NCBI GenBank assembly: GCA_946699065.1
Contig: CAMPDV010000147.1
Span: forward strand, 434,001-498,000
From: Loxodes magnus
Lineage: Eukaryota > Ciliophora > Karyorelictea > Loxodida > Loxodidae
Reading direction: 5' to 3'
Length of the DNA stretch: 64,000 nt
How positions within the stretch are numbered: the stretch's first letter is position 1; every line of letters begins with the position of its first letter. The notes beneath the pieces are model-generated. The model had not been told where the DNA came from, made no database searches, and saw only the letters and a program-made list of their open reading frames with translations. Shown piece after piece: positions 37,801 to 50,064 of this stretch. The translations under genes were made by a program, and so were the position numbers.

Positions 37801-40800
37801 AAATGTATATGTTGAAATTGAATTGAAAATAGTTAACAGTAGATTTATAGGAAGTAAATCAGATTCTATTTCTTGCTTTTGAATTTAAGATTCCATTTTC
37901 TTAAATTTGAATAGTGTAGTAGTTGACTCTACGTTTTCATACTAAGAATCAAATAATTACTTCATTTATTTAGAAAACTAATAGTATATTTTATTCAACA
38001 GAGTTCACTTTATTGCTAACATATTAAACAACACCTAAAATACAGTTGCTATTATTATGAGCTCTAATAACTTACCCATTACATCACTTATAATGTTCAA
38101 CAGCTGCTACTTTACCTCTAATATCTTTATTAAAGAAAAATTGAATTAAGATGCAATATTAATAATGGCAGCTAATCAATAGCTAAATAATGGGTATCTG
38201 AAGGTAGTAACTTAAGATTGCTATTTCTCAAATAATTCTGCCTCTATCTTAGTCCTGTAAAACACTTATTATTCGGATACTCATTCTTTGTTTAGTTATA
38301 ATTACTATTGAAAAAATTCGTTGATACATTCATCTGGTAGCAATTTTTCTATTAGATTAAGTAAAACCCTGATAAAAGAAAACTTATCTAAAGAAATTTT
38401 AATTTGAATTGAATAGTAGAATATTATATTTAGCTAAGTTACTTTAGACAATAATCTTATACTTTAGAAGAGTCTAAATCATATAGTCTTGTCTAATTTC
38501 ATTATACAAGATTCTGTTTTTAGTCAAAACTATGCTGAAGAATATTCAGCAGGATTAGAACTAATCAATAGCATAGTAACTATTCAAAACTCTGCTTTTC
38601 TCTATAATTACGCTAAATAGTATGCAGGAGCTATTTCATTAATTGGATAAAATACTAAAATATCGGTTAGTAACTGTACTTTTATTGGCAATAGAGCCTC
38701 AATAGGAAGTTCATTTTATATAGTTCAAATAAAATAAATAGTTATATAAGACTGTATTGCAACTAATAACTCAGCTTAAGTTGGAGGGTTTATGAAGACA
38801 GATTAGTCCAATATAAAAATATCTAAATCAGTGTTTAAGTATAACTAAGCAAATGAAGGAGGTATTTTTCATGTTTAATTGGGAAACTTAACCTTTGATT
38901 AAGTCATTTGTGATCATAATGCTGCTATGAATTTTGGAGGAGTGGCTTATATTCAACTATAGAGTACTTTCTAAGTAATAGATTCTCTAATTTCCAATTG
39001 TTAAGCAAATGAAGGAGCATTTGTATACATACAAAGTTCTCTCTTTACAATTAAGAATTCTTTAGTTAATAACAACTTAGCAACTTCTAATGGAATCATA
39101 AACATTTGAACTTCAAATTTTAAAAACGAAATACAAAACACCAAAATCATAAATAATTATGGAGAATCTTCTGCTGTTTACGTGTACCAAAGCAATGTTA
39201 GCTTTAATAAAGTTACTGTTAGGAATAATAAAGCAACTTACTAAACTGCTGGAATCTTTATTCGTAACTCTGTGGTATCTATTAGTTATTCCCTATTCGA
39301 ATACTAATAAGCTTAGATTGCTGCTTTTATATAAGGGTAGTTCTAGTCGATAATATAAATTTAATATTGTGAATTTAAAAATGGAGAAGGAAAATAAGGA
39401 GACGCAATATATGTAAGCCTATCTAATTTAACTTTATACTAAGTTAGCTTTACTAATTTAAATTCTTAAGAAGGAGGCACTATTTACGCTATCTAATCAA
39501 ATATAACGCTTTATTAGATCTAGTTTTATAACTGTAGTTCATTAGATATTGGATCTATTATTTATATGCTAAAATCTTAAATATAGATGCACTTATGTAA
39601 TATACTTAACTATACAAGCACAGCTTTAGCTATAAAAGATCAAAGCTATTTAAATTTATCTTCCACTAATTTTTCATAAGGAGTTAGTGAAAGTGAATAT
39701 GGATCTGCAGTATATTCTAAAAATTCGAGAGTGGATATAGTAAACTGCTACTGTAGTAACTAAAGATCAAAATCAGGTTCTTGCTTTGCTATTCTAAATG
39801 ATGAATTATAATTTGAATATTTGATTTAAAATAATATTTTTGAATTTAATGCTGCTTCTATTCATGGAGGAGTTGGATATTGCTTAAACGCTAATATTAC
39901 ATTCAGATAAAACATATTTAGAAATAATGAAATCACTGCTAGTAGTGATAAGATTTCTTAGGGAGGGGCATTAAAACTAGATTGTAATGGTAGAGATTTA
40001 TGTAAATACATTGTTTAGGATAATTATTTTACTAATAACAGGATACTTCATTTATTAGGTGAAGGAGGAGCTATCTCATTTTAAGGTAATTTACCCATTT
40101 TTATACCTGATATTCAAAGCTAAGAAATATGCCATTACTTTGTAAATAACTCAGCTTTCTATGGAAATCATATAGCAGGCTTTGCTTTTAGATTAAGTAA
40201 TCAGTTTATTGATAATATCTTAGATCACTGCTATTTTAATAATACTCAAAGGTATTTAATATCCTAGTTACCAGGATTTCCAATTGAAAATCGCTAAATT
40301 TATATAGTTGATATTTATGGCTAATTAGTAAAGACTGATAGTCATTCTATCATTTAAGCCTTCTCTGAAGAAGCGGAAATTTCGGGAAAAGCGAGAATAT
40401 AAGCAGAATAAGGTATTTATGACATAAAGGATGTAACTATAAATGCTATGCCTGGGTATAATGTAACCATACAATTATAAACAAACGCCTTTGATATAAA
40501 GTAGTTTTCCTAAAATTAAACTACATAAAATTAGCTTTAAATGAAAGTTTACATATAAGAATGCTTAGCTGGGTAAATTCTAATTAATAACAAATAATGC
40601 TAAAATTGCTTTTAAGGAGAATATTCCCTTAATCAAAGTGATCTTAATTGTAAAGAGTGTATGAAAGGCGGTAAATGCTATGGAAGTAATTTGATTGTTC
40701 CAATTAAAAGGTATTGAAGAGAAAGCTTTAAGTCAAGGTAAATATTTAAATGCCCATATCCTGATGCTTGTTTAGGAATAGTATTAAATAATAGCTATGT

Positions 40801-42865
40801 TAGCGAATACCTCAAAATTACAGATTCTAAATAAAGAGAAGAATATGTAAAAAATATTAATTGATAGGGAAATTGCGTAGAAGGTCATAAAGGAGTTTTA
40901 TGCGATGTTTGTGAATAAGATTGAGCAAAAACAGATTTAATTAAATGTCGCTAATGTAATGGGTAAAAATAATAAATAGCAATAAACATGATAATAATGT
41001 TGATGTTTGTCGTTTTCATCATTCATTTAATAAAGTAATCTTTGGCATCTGCATGTAAAGAGGATTCATACTATTTTGTATTTATCAAAATTTTGACTAA
41101 GTATATGTAATTTTCCGCTTTAATCTATAATTTAAGTTTTGAATGGCCAGAAATATTTAAAAAATTTTTTTCCGTAAATAAATTTTATAATCAAGTAACT
41201 ACTAGCTTTTTCAAATCAGATTGTATTTTATTTGAAAATGAAAATAGGTATTACAGCTAAGTAATTTTAATGATTTTGTTACCTTTTATGATATTATTAA
41301 TTTCGTTTCTATTAATAAGTATGTATTCAATTATTAAAAAAAAGACTTTAAACAAATCGGTTTTTATAACTTCAATGAGTGTCTCTTTTTTCCAAATTTA
41401 TACTAGCTTAATAACTACTATCTTTAGTGCTTTTAGTTGCTATAAAATTTCGAATGGTTATTATGTTTTGAATGCTTATACTGATATTTAGTGTTGGGAA
41501 GGTACTCATCTTAAGTTTGCCATAACTTTTGCATTGCCTGGATTGCTTTTTTATGGTTTCTTGATTCCTTTATTGGTAGTTTTATATCTATACAGAAAAA
41601 GAAAAATTATAAATTCTTATCTTATAAGATCTTAATTTGGTTTCTTAACAATAGGGTATAAAGAAGAGTTCTATTTCTGAGAGTTAGTTAAGATTTACTA
41701 AATGTTTGGTATGTCCTTAGTTTTTATTTTTCTTTAGAAAACTACTATCATTTTCTAGTTTTGATGCCTAACTTTAATTATGGTTGGAAGCTTTTTACTC
41801 CAATATAAGTGCCAACCTTATATTAATGAAGAGCTAAATAAACTAGAAACTAACTATCTTGTCATATGTGTTCTATTTTTATACTTAGGAAGCTATTTTA
41901 ATTCTGGATAGCGCTATTTGATAATTGATATTCTAGTATTTGGGCTTTTTATATTAGCAAATGCCTATTTTATATTTGTATGGATCTAGTAACTCTTTAT
42001 TTACGCAGGCCGATAGTTATCAATTAGGACTCTTTAATTATATACGTGCTTGAGTTGCTTTAGAGGATAAATAAATCTACTAAATATCATCTAAAGCTGA
42101 GAAAAAAATGAATAGCAAATGTAAGAACCAACTAGCATACTAATTAGGATTAAGTAAAAATTAAAAGGTTTATTCACTAAAAGAAACAGACTAGTTTAAT
42201 AAGTCTAAGAAGATTAGCATGAAATTTATTCTTCCAGTCTACTACTAAAAAAATTCGAGAAGCCAGAAGTAATTATAATTTTAAGACAAATAGAGGAAAG
42301 GATGATTGAAGACTTGAATTTAATAGATTTGTATACTGAGGTTTCTAAAAACTTCGGATAGTCTTATAAAGGTTATTGAAATAATAAAATATCAAAATTC
42401 ATAGAAAAATATAGAGATTGAAAGTATCTAGAAGATTAAAAAGTTAATACTGAAAGTGGTTTACTTGAAGAGACTAAAGATATTTAAAATTAATTTTAAT
42501 AGGAAAATTTACAAGAAAAATGATAGTGATAATATTAATAGAGTTAAAGTTTCAGATAATTGTCTAATAATAACATTAGTCTGGAACACAACAAAATGAA
42601 AGGAAATTTATAAAAAATAAACTAAAATATTAAGGGGAAGCAAGCTAAATTTAGATAGAAGTAAAGAAAAAAATTAAAACTTCTTACAATTTTAGAGTCT
42701 CAAGAAGATCAAGAAAATAAAGAGATTTAAAAGAATACAAGCAATTTAGATAAAACATAAGAAGCTTCATAGGAAGAAATTTTAGCTCAAGAAGATGAAT
42801 ATTCATAAGAAAAATAAAAAAATAAAAAAATTAGTTTGGATAATAAAATTAAGGAAAATTAGTGA
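31872..42865 (+). CDS. Giant LNR / beta-helix / multi-TM surface protein, join(31872..32318,32336..42865)
   Basis: 3,658 codons in two exons around a 17-bp intron. A signal peptide (MAMYSFSILSVYSLLFIIAY) is followed by many Lin-12/Notch-type repeats to about residue 950, with N-G-I-C-D ... C-x4-C-G-(W/Y)-D-x-x-D-C signatures whose Trp is frequently TGA. A Cys-rich segment runs to about 1,150. Residues about 1,205-2,815 are low in Cys, rich in Asn/Ser/Ile and full of short N-x-(A/S)-x-x-G-G-(A/G) turns, as in parallel beta-helix (pectin-lyase-like) proteins. A second Cys module (CQNC ... CKEC) lies near 2,900-3,020. About eight TM helices occupy 3,030-3,373, and a charged Gln/Glu/Lys tail of 285 residues follows. 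This suggests a large cell-surface adhesion or sensory protein. The last sense TGA is 112 codons before the final TGA; stopping at 42521 or 42527 instead is possible but less likely. Confidence 0.88.
32319..32335 (+). other. 17-bp spliceosomal-type intron
   Basis: GTAATTTTTTAATTTAG lies between codons 149 and 150 (phase 0). Without its removal the LNR frame is lost. With it, the upstream S-C-L-H-P-C-N segment joins the downstream N-P-C-S-Q-E-M-I-G-D-N-L-C segment in frame for the remaining 3,509 codons. It begins GTAA and ends TAG. Confidence 0.82.
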
Positions 42866-43565
42866 CAAAAATACAAATAACTAACTTTTTCTATATAAAT
42901 ATATTTAAAATAATTTTAACGAAGATTCTTTAATTAAATAGCTATAAATTATTAAAATTTAAAATAGATAAATAAAATAAAGAAGGCTAGCATAAATATT
43001 TCTAAATAAATAAATAATCCCTCTTAAACAAGTAGATTAATCATAAAAATAAAAATATAATATATTAAAAGTATTTTAAGCTTGTAAATAAATGAAATAA
43101 TAAGGAAAATTAATTTAAAATTAATTATTCAAAGCTAAGTAAATAATGAAAATCCTTAAATATATTTAATAATTAATATTGTTAATTTTAGAAATTAAAT
43201 TTTATATTAAAGTATCATTGGTATTGTGATAATGTATAAAACTATTTAAAATATATATAAAATATATTAATATCTTTAATGTAATTATACTGAGGAAATT
43301 TAACTTCAATAGATTTTATATGCATTATTAGCTTTCTCTTTTAACCATTTTAAATAATTATTAAACAAAGAAATATTTATAGATGATGATAATAACAATT
43401 AAAAAGGAAAGAAAAACAATAATCGTGCAATAAGAGAATAAAGAGTATACATAGAAGATAGAGAAAGGATAGAGTAAATGATAACAAGCATTACAATATA
43501 GAAAAACATGATTTGATGAATATATAGTAGGACCACCCAACTACCTGAAATATAAATAAATAAGT
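42866..43565. other. AT-rich intergenic region with retroposon tail
   Basis: No gene supported. The last 30 bases contain the (TTTA)n-like tail of the minus-strand retroposon beginning at 43,566. Confidence 0.5.
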
Positions 43566-43880
43566 AATAAATAAATGAGATTATAGAGCGCGTAGCACCT
43601 CAATGGTGCTCAATTCTTTAATAAAGATTTTTAAAGTTAAAAAATTCCTTGCTGAAATCTTCCACAGTGCCAGCATTCCCTTAAGAATTTTGTCTTCTAT
43701 AGGGCCGTGATCGGAATGCTACCCTAAGAGACTTTAATATCTGGCATCTTTCATCATTAATGCTACTTGATGTCTCTTCGATCTTGTCTTCTCTTCTCTT
43801 GGCTGGTTCTTCATCTATGGGGTACTTCAGGTACCAGAGTTTAAATCAGTTTCAGTTGAATGATTGGTCCTCCCTATTTA
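43566..43880 (-). mobile_element. Hairpin-tailed retroposon, type II
   Basis: About 310 bp, matching 58931-59236 on the opposite strand along its full length. Its minus-strand 3' end is the shared hairpin (43586-43617, inner stem AGCACC/GGTGCT) with a TTTA tail beyond. The body is GC-richer than the surroundings. On the minus strand it reads as a short protein containing C-W-H-C-G-R, possibly half of a zinc knuckle. Confidence 0.75.
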
Positions 43881-43904
43881 TTTATATTTTATATAATAAA
43901 AATA

Positions 43905-44330
43905 GAAAAGAAGAAATAAGTTACCTATTTAGAATAAGAACGAGATTTAATGGGAACTAGGATTGCTTAAAAGAAAGAAATCTAATTATGACAAGTCAAT
44001 GCTCTTTCTGTAACAATGCAAGAGAAAATGAAAGACATATCATAGAAAATTGTTCAGAATAAAAAGAAGGAAGATAATATGTATATGAAATCTTAGAGCA
44101 ATAGGAGTAGAGAGGTAAGAAGTGGAACTATTTGATATAATATGAGGTACGGCCAAATTCGAGAAATTCATTAGAACATAAGAAGAGTAAAAAAGATCTA
44201 AAGCTGACTTGATAATAAAAGATTGTATCAAAGATATATAAAAAAAAGAGGATATAAAGAAACTTGAAAAAGACAACGTAAAAATTTAAAATCCTAAAAA
44301 TTTTAAGAATCATTTTTAAGACTTGTTCAT
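43905..44330 (+). pseudogene. LINE C-terminal fragment with zinc motif
   Basis: Reads YLFRIRTRFNGN followed by C-x2-C-x8-H-x4-C at 44000-44053 and a charged helical tail. This order (R-x-R-T/G, then a Cys/His motif) is typical of the end of LINE reverse-transcriptase proteins. It is diverged from LINE copies 1 and 2 (motif spacing differs), so it represents a second LINE lineage. No RT core is present. Confidence 0.6.
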
Positions 44331-45715
44331 AAAAGCTAAATCAAAATGTTTTTTGTGCTTTGAATAAGGTTAACTAATTAAATTATGAATAAGTAAAAAA
44401 CAAAAAGAATAAGGCAAAAGCAAGGATAAATGGTTTTGAAATAGTTATAAAATTAAACTAAATCGGATTGAATCATTAAAAAAGTGAAAGGATGCAAATA
44501 GAGGAAATAAAGATTGGAAGTAAAAAACCAAAGAGAAAGTATGCTATTATAAAGTTCTCAGAAGTATGTTTGCAAAAATTTTCAAAATTTATAATTTTCA
44601 AAGTAAATATTAAAAGAGGAATAAAAATAAATAATAAAAAATAATGAAATAATTTATAGAAATAGCAAGAAAAGCTATAATGTAATGAATTAGGATAATC
44701 ATTGAGATAAATTCATATTAATACTGACAAAGAAAAAATAAACAACAGAGAATTAGCCAAAAAACTATTTATCAATGAAAAATAAAAATCTTCACCAAAA
44801 ATTATAAAATATTGGAGAAGATCGCTAGGAAGGAGATGAAATGCTTTAAGATCACAAAAATCTAAAATATCTCTAATTTGCTTTTAATTGCATGGCTTTT
44901 ATGAGGAACATCTAATTATATTTTGTTATTTCATCATTTTACATTTTATGCTTAAAATTTAAATTTTAATTGATTAATAAATAACAAGAGATAATGCTTA
45001 TAAAAATAAAAGCACCAAAGCTTAATTGATTTAGTTTGTTTTTGTCTAATATATAAGATACTCTTACTTCATTTTCTTAACTTGTAAATAACTTTAGTAA
45101 AATTAAAAATCTACAAATTAACTTTTCCCATAATTCATTATACAAAAAAATTCAAAAGGTTTTAATATCTGATTTTTAAATGTATGGGTAAAAAGCAATA
45201 AAATATAATAAACAAAATAAATAAAAATAAAGGAACTAGGTGATTTAGTAATATTCTAAATAGAAATAATTCCTTACTTTATTTAAAAAACTCTTAGAAA
45301 TTTTAATTCTGGTACCTTAGTTACTAGATTTTGTATAAAATTATGAGGTTTAGTTTCAATTTATTAAGGCACAATTATATATTTAATCAGCATAAATAAA
45401 AGTTAAAACATGTAAGTTAGGATATATTTCAATTTATCTTTATATAATTTATTCAAGTTTTAAGATAAAGAAATAACAAGCTCAACTTTTAATACAGCTT
45501 ATTTATTGAATTTTAATATTTTTAAATTTATAAAGCAAAATAAGACAATTTATGAATAAAAAACGTGAGTAAGCTGCTATTTACATTAACTCTTTTCAGA
45601 TTAGTTAAAGCAAGAAGCAAAGAAACAAATATGCTTTTTGTGGAGTTGCTAACATTTTTTTTTAATCAAAGTTAAAAAGTATAATAAATAAATAAATATA
45701 TATATATAAATAAAA
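44331..45715. other. AT-rich region, possibly degraded retroelement
   Basis: Open, Lys/Gln-rich frames continue to about 44,900 without recognisable motifs. The rest is plain AT-rich sequence. Confidence 0.4.
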
Positions 45716-46135
45716 ATGATTATAGAGCAAGTAGTACCTCATTGGAGCGCAGCTCTTTTAATATTAATGTTTAATATTAAGAAAAATGTTCTCATGTTTC
45801 TTTTTAAAGATCTAGTAGTCTAATAAGTCATGTCAGCTTCTCCAAATGGGGAATCTACTTATTAAAGGTTTTTCTCGAATCTTAACCAAAATGCTCCAGT
45901 CTTCTTGAATAAGGTCCGAATAAGAATTAGTTATTAAGTCATTAATTAGAAGGCCCGTCAGTCAAACTTTCATTCTACTAGTGAGAACCTTCAGGCAAGT
46001 TAGGCTTGTCTCTTCTAGCTTGTCCACCCGTCCCTGTGGTGGCATATAGTGCGAGATTACTCGCAATGCAGTATACACTGTACCAGGCTGCCTACTAGGT
46101 CTCCTGACCGTTGGCGACATCCATTTTAAATATAA
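45716..46135 (-). mobile_element. Hairpin-tailed retroposon, type III, with short ORF
   Basis: The minus-strand 3' hairpin (45725-45755) and ATTT tail match types I and II, but the body is unrelated. One minus-strand frame is open across the element, starting near M-S-P-T-V-R-R-P-S-R at about 46,120, if the TGA near 45,960 is read as Trp. The block at about 45,950-46,125 is strikingly GC-rich for this window. No known domain was recognised. Confidence 0.65.
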
Positions 46136-46151
46136 TATTATAAGAGAAAAA

Positions 46152-47880
46152 ATGAAAAAATCTACCAAGAATTTTAAGAAAATTGAATTTAGTTTAAGTA
46201 GAAAATTGATAAGCTATGAATAGATTTCTAGGATTTAAATTAAATTCAAAGTTAAAATCTAATTATCCAACACTAATTCTTATTTTATTCAGTTACTTAA
46301 CACTTTTGAGATCCAGCTTATATTTTTTCAGAATGTAAGTCTAAAGGATTTCGACAAAATTGAAAGCTATGAAACCTTCTAAGTTAAACTCGTAAGCATA
46401 GAATAAAAATAAAAAAGTTAGTATTAGTAACTATTATAATTCTTTCAAGATAATAAAAAGTTATAAAAATTATAAATTAAAATTTTGTTTAATTCTTAAG
46501 CAATCCAAAGAATTAAATTATTAGAAAAAAAATGGAAAATTGCGCGGTAAAAACAGAATAGTCGATTAGACTTTCTAGAAACTAAAATAGAAAAGCAAAA
46601 GAAAGGTGGGTAAAGAAAAATAAAATTAGATGATTACATCAGAATCTAGTTCTTCTTCCAAAGGTAAAGTGATGGTTGGAATGTAATAAATAGAAGAATA
46701 AAAAAATGACCCATATTAAAAAATCTAAAATTAAGTCGTGCAAATGAAAAAATAAATTTCCTGATACGAAGAAGCCATATATAACCAAAGCATATAAATA
46801 AAAGAACTTATGAGTAATATTGATTTTCAGGATAATGAATTAACAATTTTAAGAAAATAACACATATAAAATCAATTAATAACAGAAGAATAATTATGAA
46901 GATAATCTTAATCAAACTTACCCAATAATTAAATAATGAAATTAGAAAAAACTCCAACTTAAATAAAAAAAGAAGAAATCTCGTAATTAGAAATTCAAGA
47001 TCGGAATATAATAAAAAGATTAGGAAAGATAGAAAACAAGATATTTATAAAATTAATCAAGATAAGAACTTAAACAATGTTGATACTGCAAATCAAGATT
47101 TCATTTATTAAGGAAATGCATAACTTGAAAAAACTGAACAAAACAGAACAAAACAGAACATGAATTTAAATTAACAAACTTTGAATTACATCAAATGGAA
47201 TTTATAAGAGAAAAATATTTGCTGGATGGACTGAAAATCAACAGTGGTTGCCTACCACTTAATCAAAAAGGTCGTGGTATCCATCCTCGTTAAGAAAAGG
47301 GCAGCAAGTACCTAGTTGAGATTCAGAGAATGCAAAACTCTTTTTTTACATTTATTTTATAATCCATTAATTAAAGAATTAATTTATTTCAAAATTAAAA
47401 ATGAACCAATTTTAAATAAAATTTTGAAATGTTTATATCTAAAAACTTAAAAACTATGGATATTTCAATTAAAAATAAAAATTCTTTAGAATATTAAAGC
47501 TAATAGATTTATAATAGATAAAAATATAATTAAATTATAAAAAATAGCCATACCTAACTAGTAATTTATCTCACAAATTTTTCTTTATTAGGATAATCTA
47601 ACTTATATAAACTAATTCTTTAATAATTTATTTTATATTTCTAATTTTATAATTATCATATTTAAAGAAGTTAAATGAGAGAAAAAGACTTCATATATAT
47701 TATTATAACTTTCACTATCTATTAGATTTATCATTCAATTTAGTCACATCTTTAGATTAAAAGAAACTGATTTCTTTCATTAGACGAAATTTAAAAAATT
47801 ATAGATTTGGATTATTAAAATTGAAATCCTAATAAAATTTAGAGTTTATAATTTTATAATTTTTAATTAAAAAAGAAGTA
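46152..47880 (+). pseudogene. Open frame interrupted by retroposon A2, unknown host sequence
   Basis: A frame starting at ATG 46152 is open to the left duplication of A2. The same frame resumes across the right duplication (47373-47388) and stays protein-like for some way, with Leu/Ile-spaced segments. It may be a host gene or another retroelement split by A2. No family was recognised, and open frames are cheap in this code, so confidence is low. Confidence 0.3.
46523..47372 (+). mobile_element. Family A zinc-knuckle retroposon, copy A2 (850 bp)
   Basis: Bounded by 16-bp repeats at 46507-46522 and 47373-47388 (15 of 16 identical, AAAGAATTAAATTATT versus AAAGAATTAATTTATT). The ORF starts at 46532, 9 nt from the 5' end. 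It carries the serine patch SSSSSKGK near 46,660, a coiled coil and a knuckle C-W-Y-C-K-S-R-F-H-L-L-R-K-C with TGA-coded Trp near 47,080, but frameshifts separate these parts. Hairpins 1 and 2 of the 3' structure are at 47243-47259 and 47273-47289. Confidence 0.8.
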
Positions 47881-48855
47881 AAAAAATGTAAGAAATATTG
47901 AATTCACTAGTTTTTAATAGTGACTCTTCTTTAATTAACTTCAAAGAAGCTGCAAATTCATAGAAAAAACACAGACAGGTGCAATAAAACCTCCAAACGA
48001 AAAATTTGGAGTCGCTAAAAACTAAATAAGTAAACCTAATAATGAATTTATTAAGGTATCTACTTAAAATTGTAGTCTAAAGCCGGAAAACAAATTCATA
48101 CGCATTCTATTAAAAATGCTTAGAAACTCTCTTCAACATGGGCATTAATTGTAGCATATTATGAAAGTGAAACAAACTTATAAATAGATAAACAGATTAA
48201 CCGCCTAAAATAGCACCACCAAAGATATGAAACAATTACCCAAGAAATCTTTCTAAAAATAAAATATTATCTCAGATAGTTAGAATTCTAAAGATATTCC
48301 TTCAAATCCTAATTAAAATACAAATAAAGATATCCTTAAATGGTAGAGAAAAAGAACATAAACTTAAGATTCATTTTTGAATAATACTAATTAATAATTC
48401 TATTAAATTTCAAATAACGAAATTAGTCAGAAATAAAATAATATTACTAATCCTGATAATTCAAATAATCATTATTTATCTGATCTTTAGAACAAACAAC
48501 CTTAAAATTAAGCTGCTGATTTAAGAAATGTAATATAAAATCAAATAATTAATTAGTCTAATGAGAACTTATTTACCTTAGAAATAAAAGAACTTAAACA
48601 TAATATATAAAGACTTATAGATAAGAACCAATAATTAAATGAAATGTTAATTAATATAAAAGCAAAATATGAACGAGATATTGAAACATTGATAAGTAAC
48701 TAAGAAATATCCAAAATATATTATAAAACTTATATAAATAAAATTTATTAGAAATTTAAACTATTATAGAGCAATTTTTAGTCAATCAAATTTGATATAT
48801 AGCAATATCACAAAAAAATGATATCAAAATAACTAGTTCATAAAATTACTTAAAC

Positions 48856-48866
48856 AAACTTCTCCA
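48856..48866. repeat. Target-site duplication, left copy, of retroposon B
   Basis: AAACTTCTCCA, repeated exactly at 49834-49844. Confidence 0.85.
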
Positions 48867-49833
48867 ATTAAAAAAATGTTGAAAAGTTTCTATACCACCT
48901 CTTCCTAAGCCAAAAAGGAAGGGAGGAAGCAGGAAACCATTTCTTGGCAGTCGACTTCTTCACAATTTTAGCCTTTTTCTTAATATTAACAACCTGGAAT
49001 TTAACAAAGGGAAAGAAGAAAGCTCAAAAAAGCAAGCATACTGAAACACCGACTTCACTAGAGAAGCCCAGAAAGCAGGCAAAGTCTGCTTTACACCAGG
49101 AAGTATCGGAATTTAATCCTTCTGGCCAGATAAGCATGGAAAAGCTCATCCAAGTTGTACTAAACCTCCAGAAAGAGCTCAAGAGACTAAAAAGAACAAC
49201 GACAAGCTAATGGAGAATCAGAGTAAGCAAGAGGAAATCAAATCAAGAATTATGTCCTAAGAAAGGGAATTAAGTGCATTTTGGAACATATCACAGAGCC
49301 ATAACTGCTAATCCTAAAATAAAAAATAGAAACAGACTGAGCTGGGCAACAAGCAGGGAGAAATAGAAGAGAAATTGCAACAGCAAATGAAACTTAATGA
49401 GCAAAGAGATGATCCAATGCTGATAGAGGTAATTTACAAGAAGAAGAAAGCTAAGCCAATCAAAGTAGTTAAAAGGTGCTATTATTGTAATTCAGAGAAA
49501 TACCTAAGAAGAAGATGTGAGTAATTCCTAAACTTTAAGAACCAGTATTTGAGAAAATAAAGGAAATAGCAAGCGTAGCAAAAGCAAAAGAGACAAATAT
49601 ACAAAGGAAAATTAGAGAGAGACTATCCATGAACTAGTTTGGAAATATTTATAGGAAGAAATCTTTGCTGAACAGAAGACATAGTTAGAGACAACAAGAA
49701 CAAGTGAGTGGGAGAGGAGTAGAGATTTCTAAACCTTTTTTTAATCCCGGAGCAATCTGGGACTTGCATGAAGATGAAGAAGTGAAAATGCTCAAAAATT
49801 GCTAAACTTAACTATTTTAATAATAATAATAAA
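48867..49833 (+). mobile_element. Family B gag-like retroposon (967 bp)
   Basis: Bounded by a perfect 11-bp duplication and ending in a TAATAATAATAA-type tail. It is clearly GC-richer than the surrounding LINE. It encodes a gag-like protein distinct from family A and no polymerase. It lies in the ORF1 region of LINE copy 2. Confidence 0.85.
48944..49730 (+). pseudogene. Gag-like protein of retroposon B, frameshifted
   Basis: The N-terminal part reads through a hydrophobic stretch and a Lys-rich segment to E-F-N-P-S-G-Q-I-S and a coiled coil ending near 49,165. There the sensible frame shifts and continues with E-E-K-L-Q-Q-Q-M-K-L-N-E-Q to a knuckle-like motif C-Y-Y-C-N-S-E-K-Y-L-R-R-R-C at about 49,482-49,523. 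The zinc-binding His of C-x2-C-x4-H-x4-C is Tyr. The tail is Gln/Lys-rich. The true start is unclear. Confidence 0.65.
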
Positions 49834-50064
49834 AAACTTCTCCACTTATTACAGTAGTTAAATTGTTTAAACAGATGAAATAATTAGTATAGTTTAAGAA
49901 ATTTAGATGTAATAGAAAAATTATAGAATTAAATCAATTCAATAGATGAACTATAATCTAATTAAGAGATTCAAATTGAAGCCAATGCTAATTAAAGCTT
50001 TATTTAGCTTAAATGATAGGAGCAAATAATTCATAATGATAAAACTTTAATAAATTATAAATTT

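Noticed and set aside
44331..44900. Lys/Gln-rich open frames after the LINE fragment
   Set aside because: They could be degraded LINE or chance; no motif allows a call.
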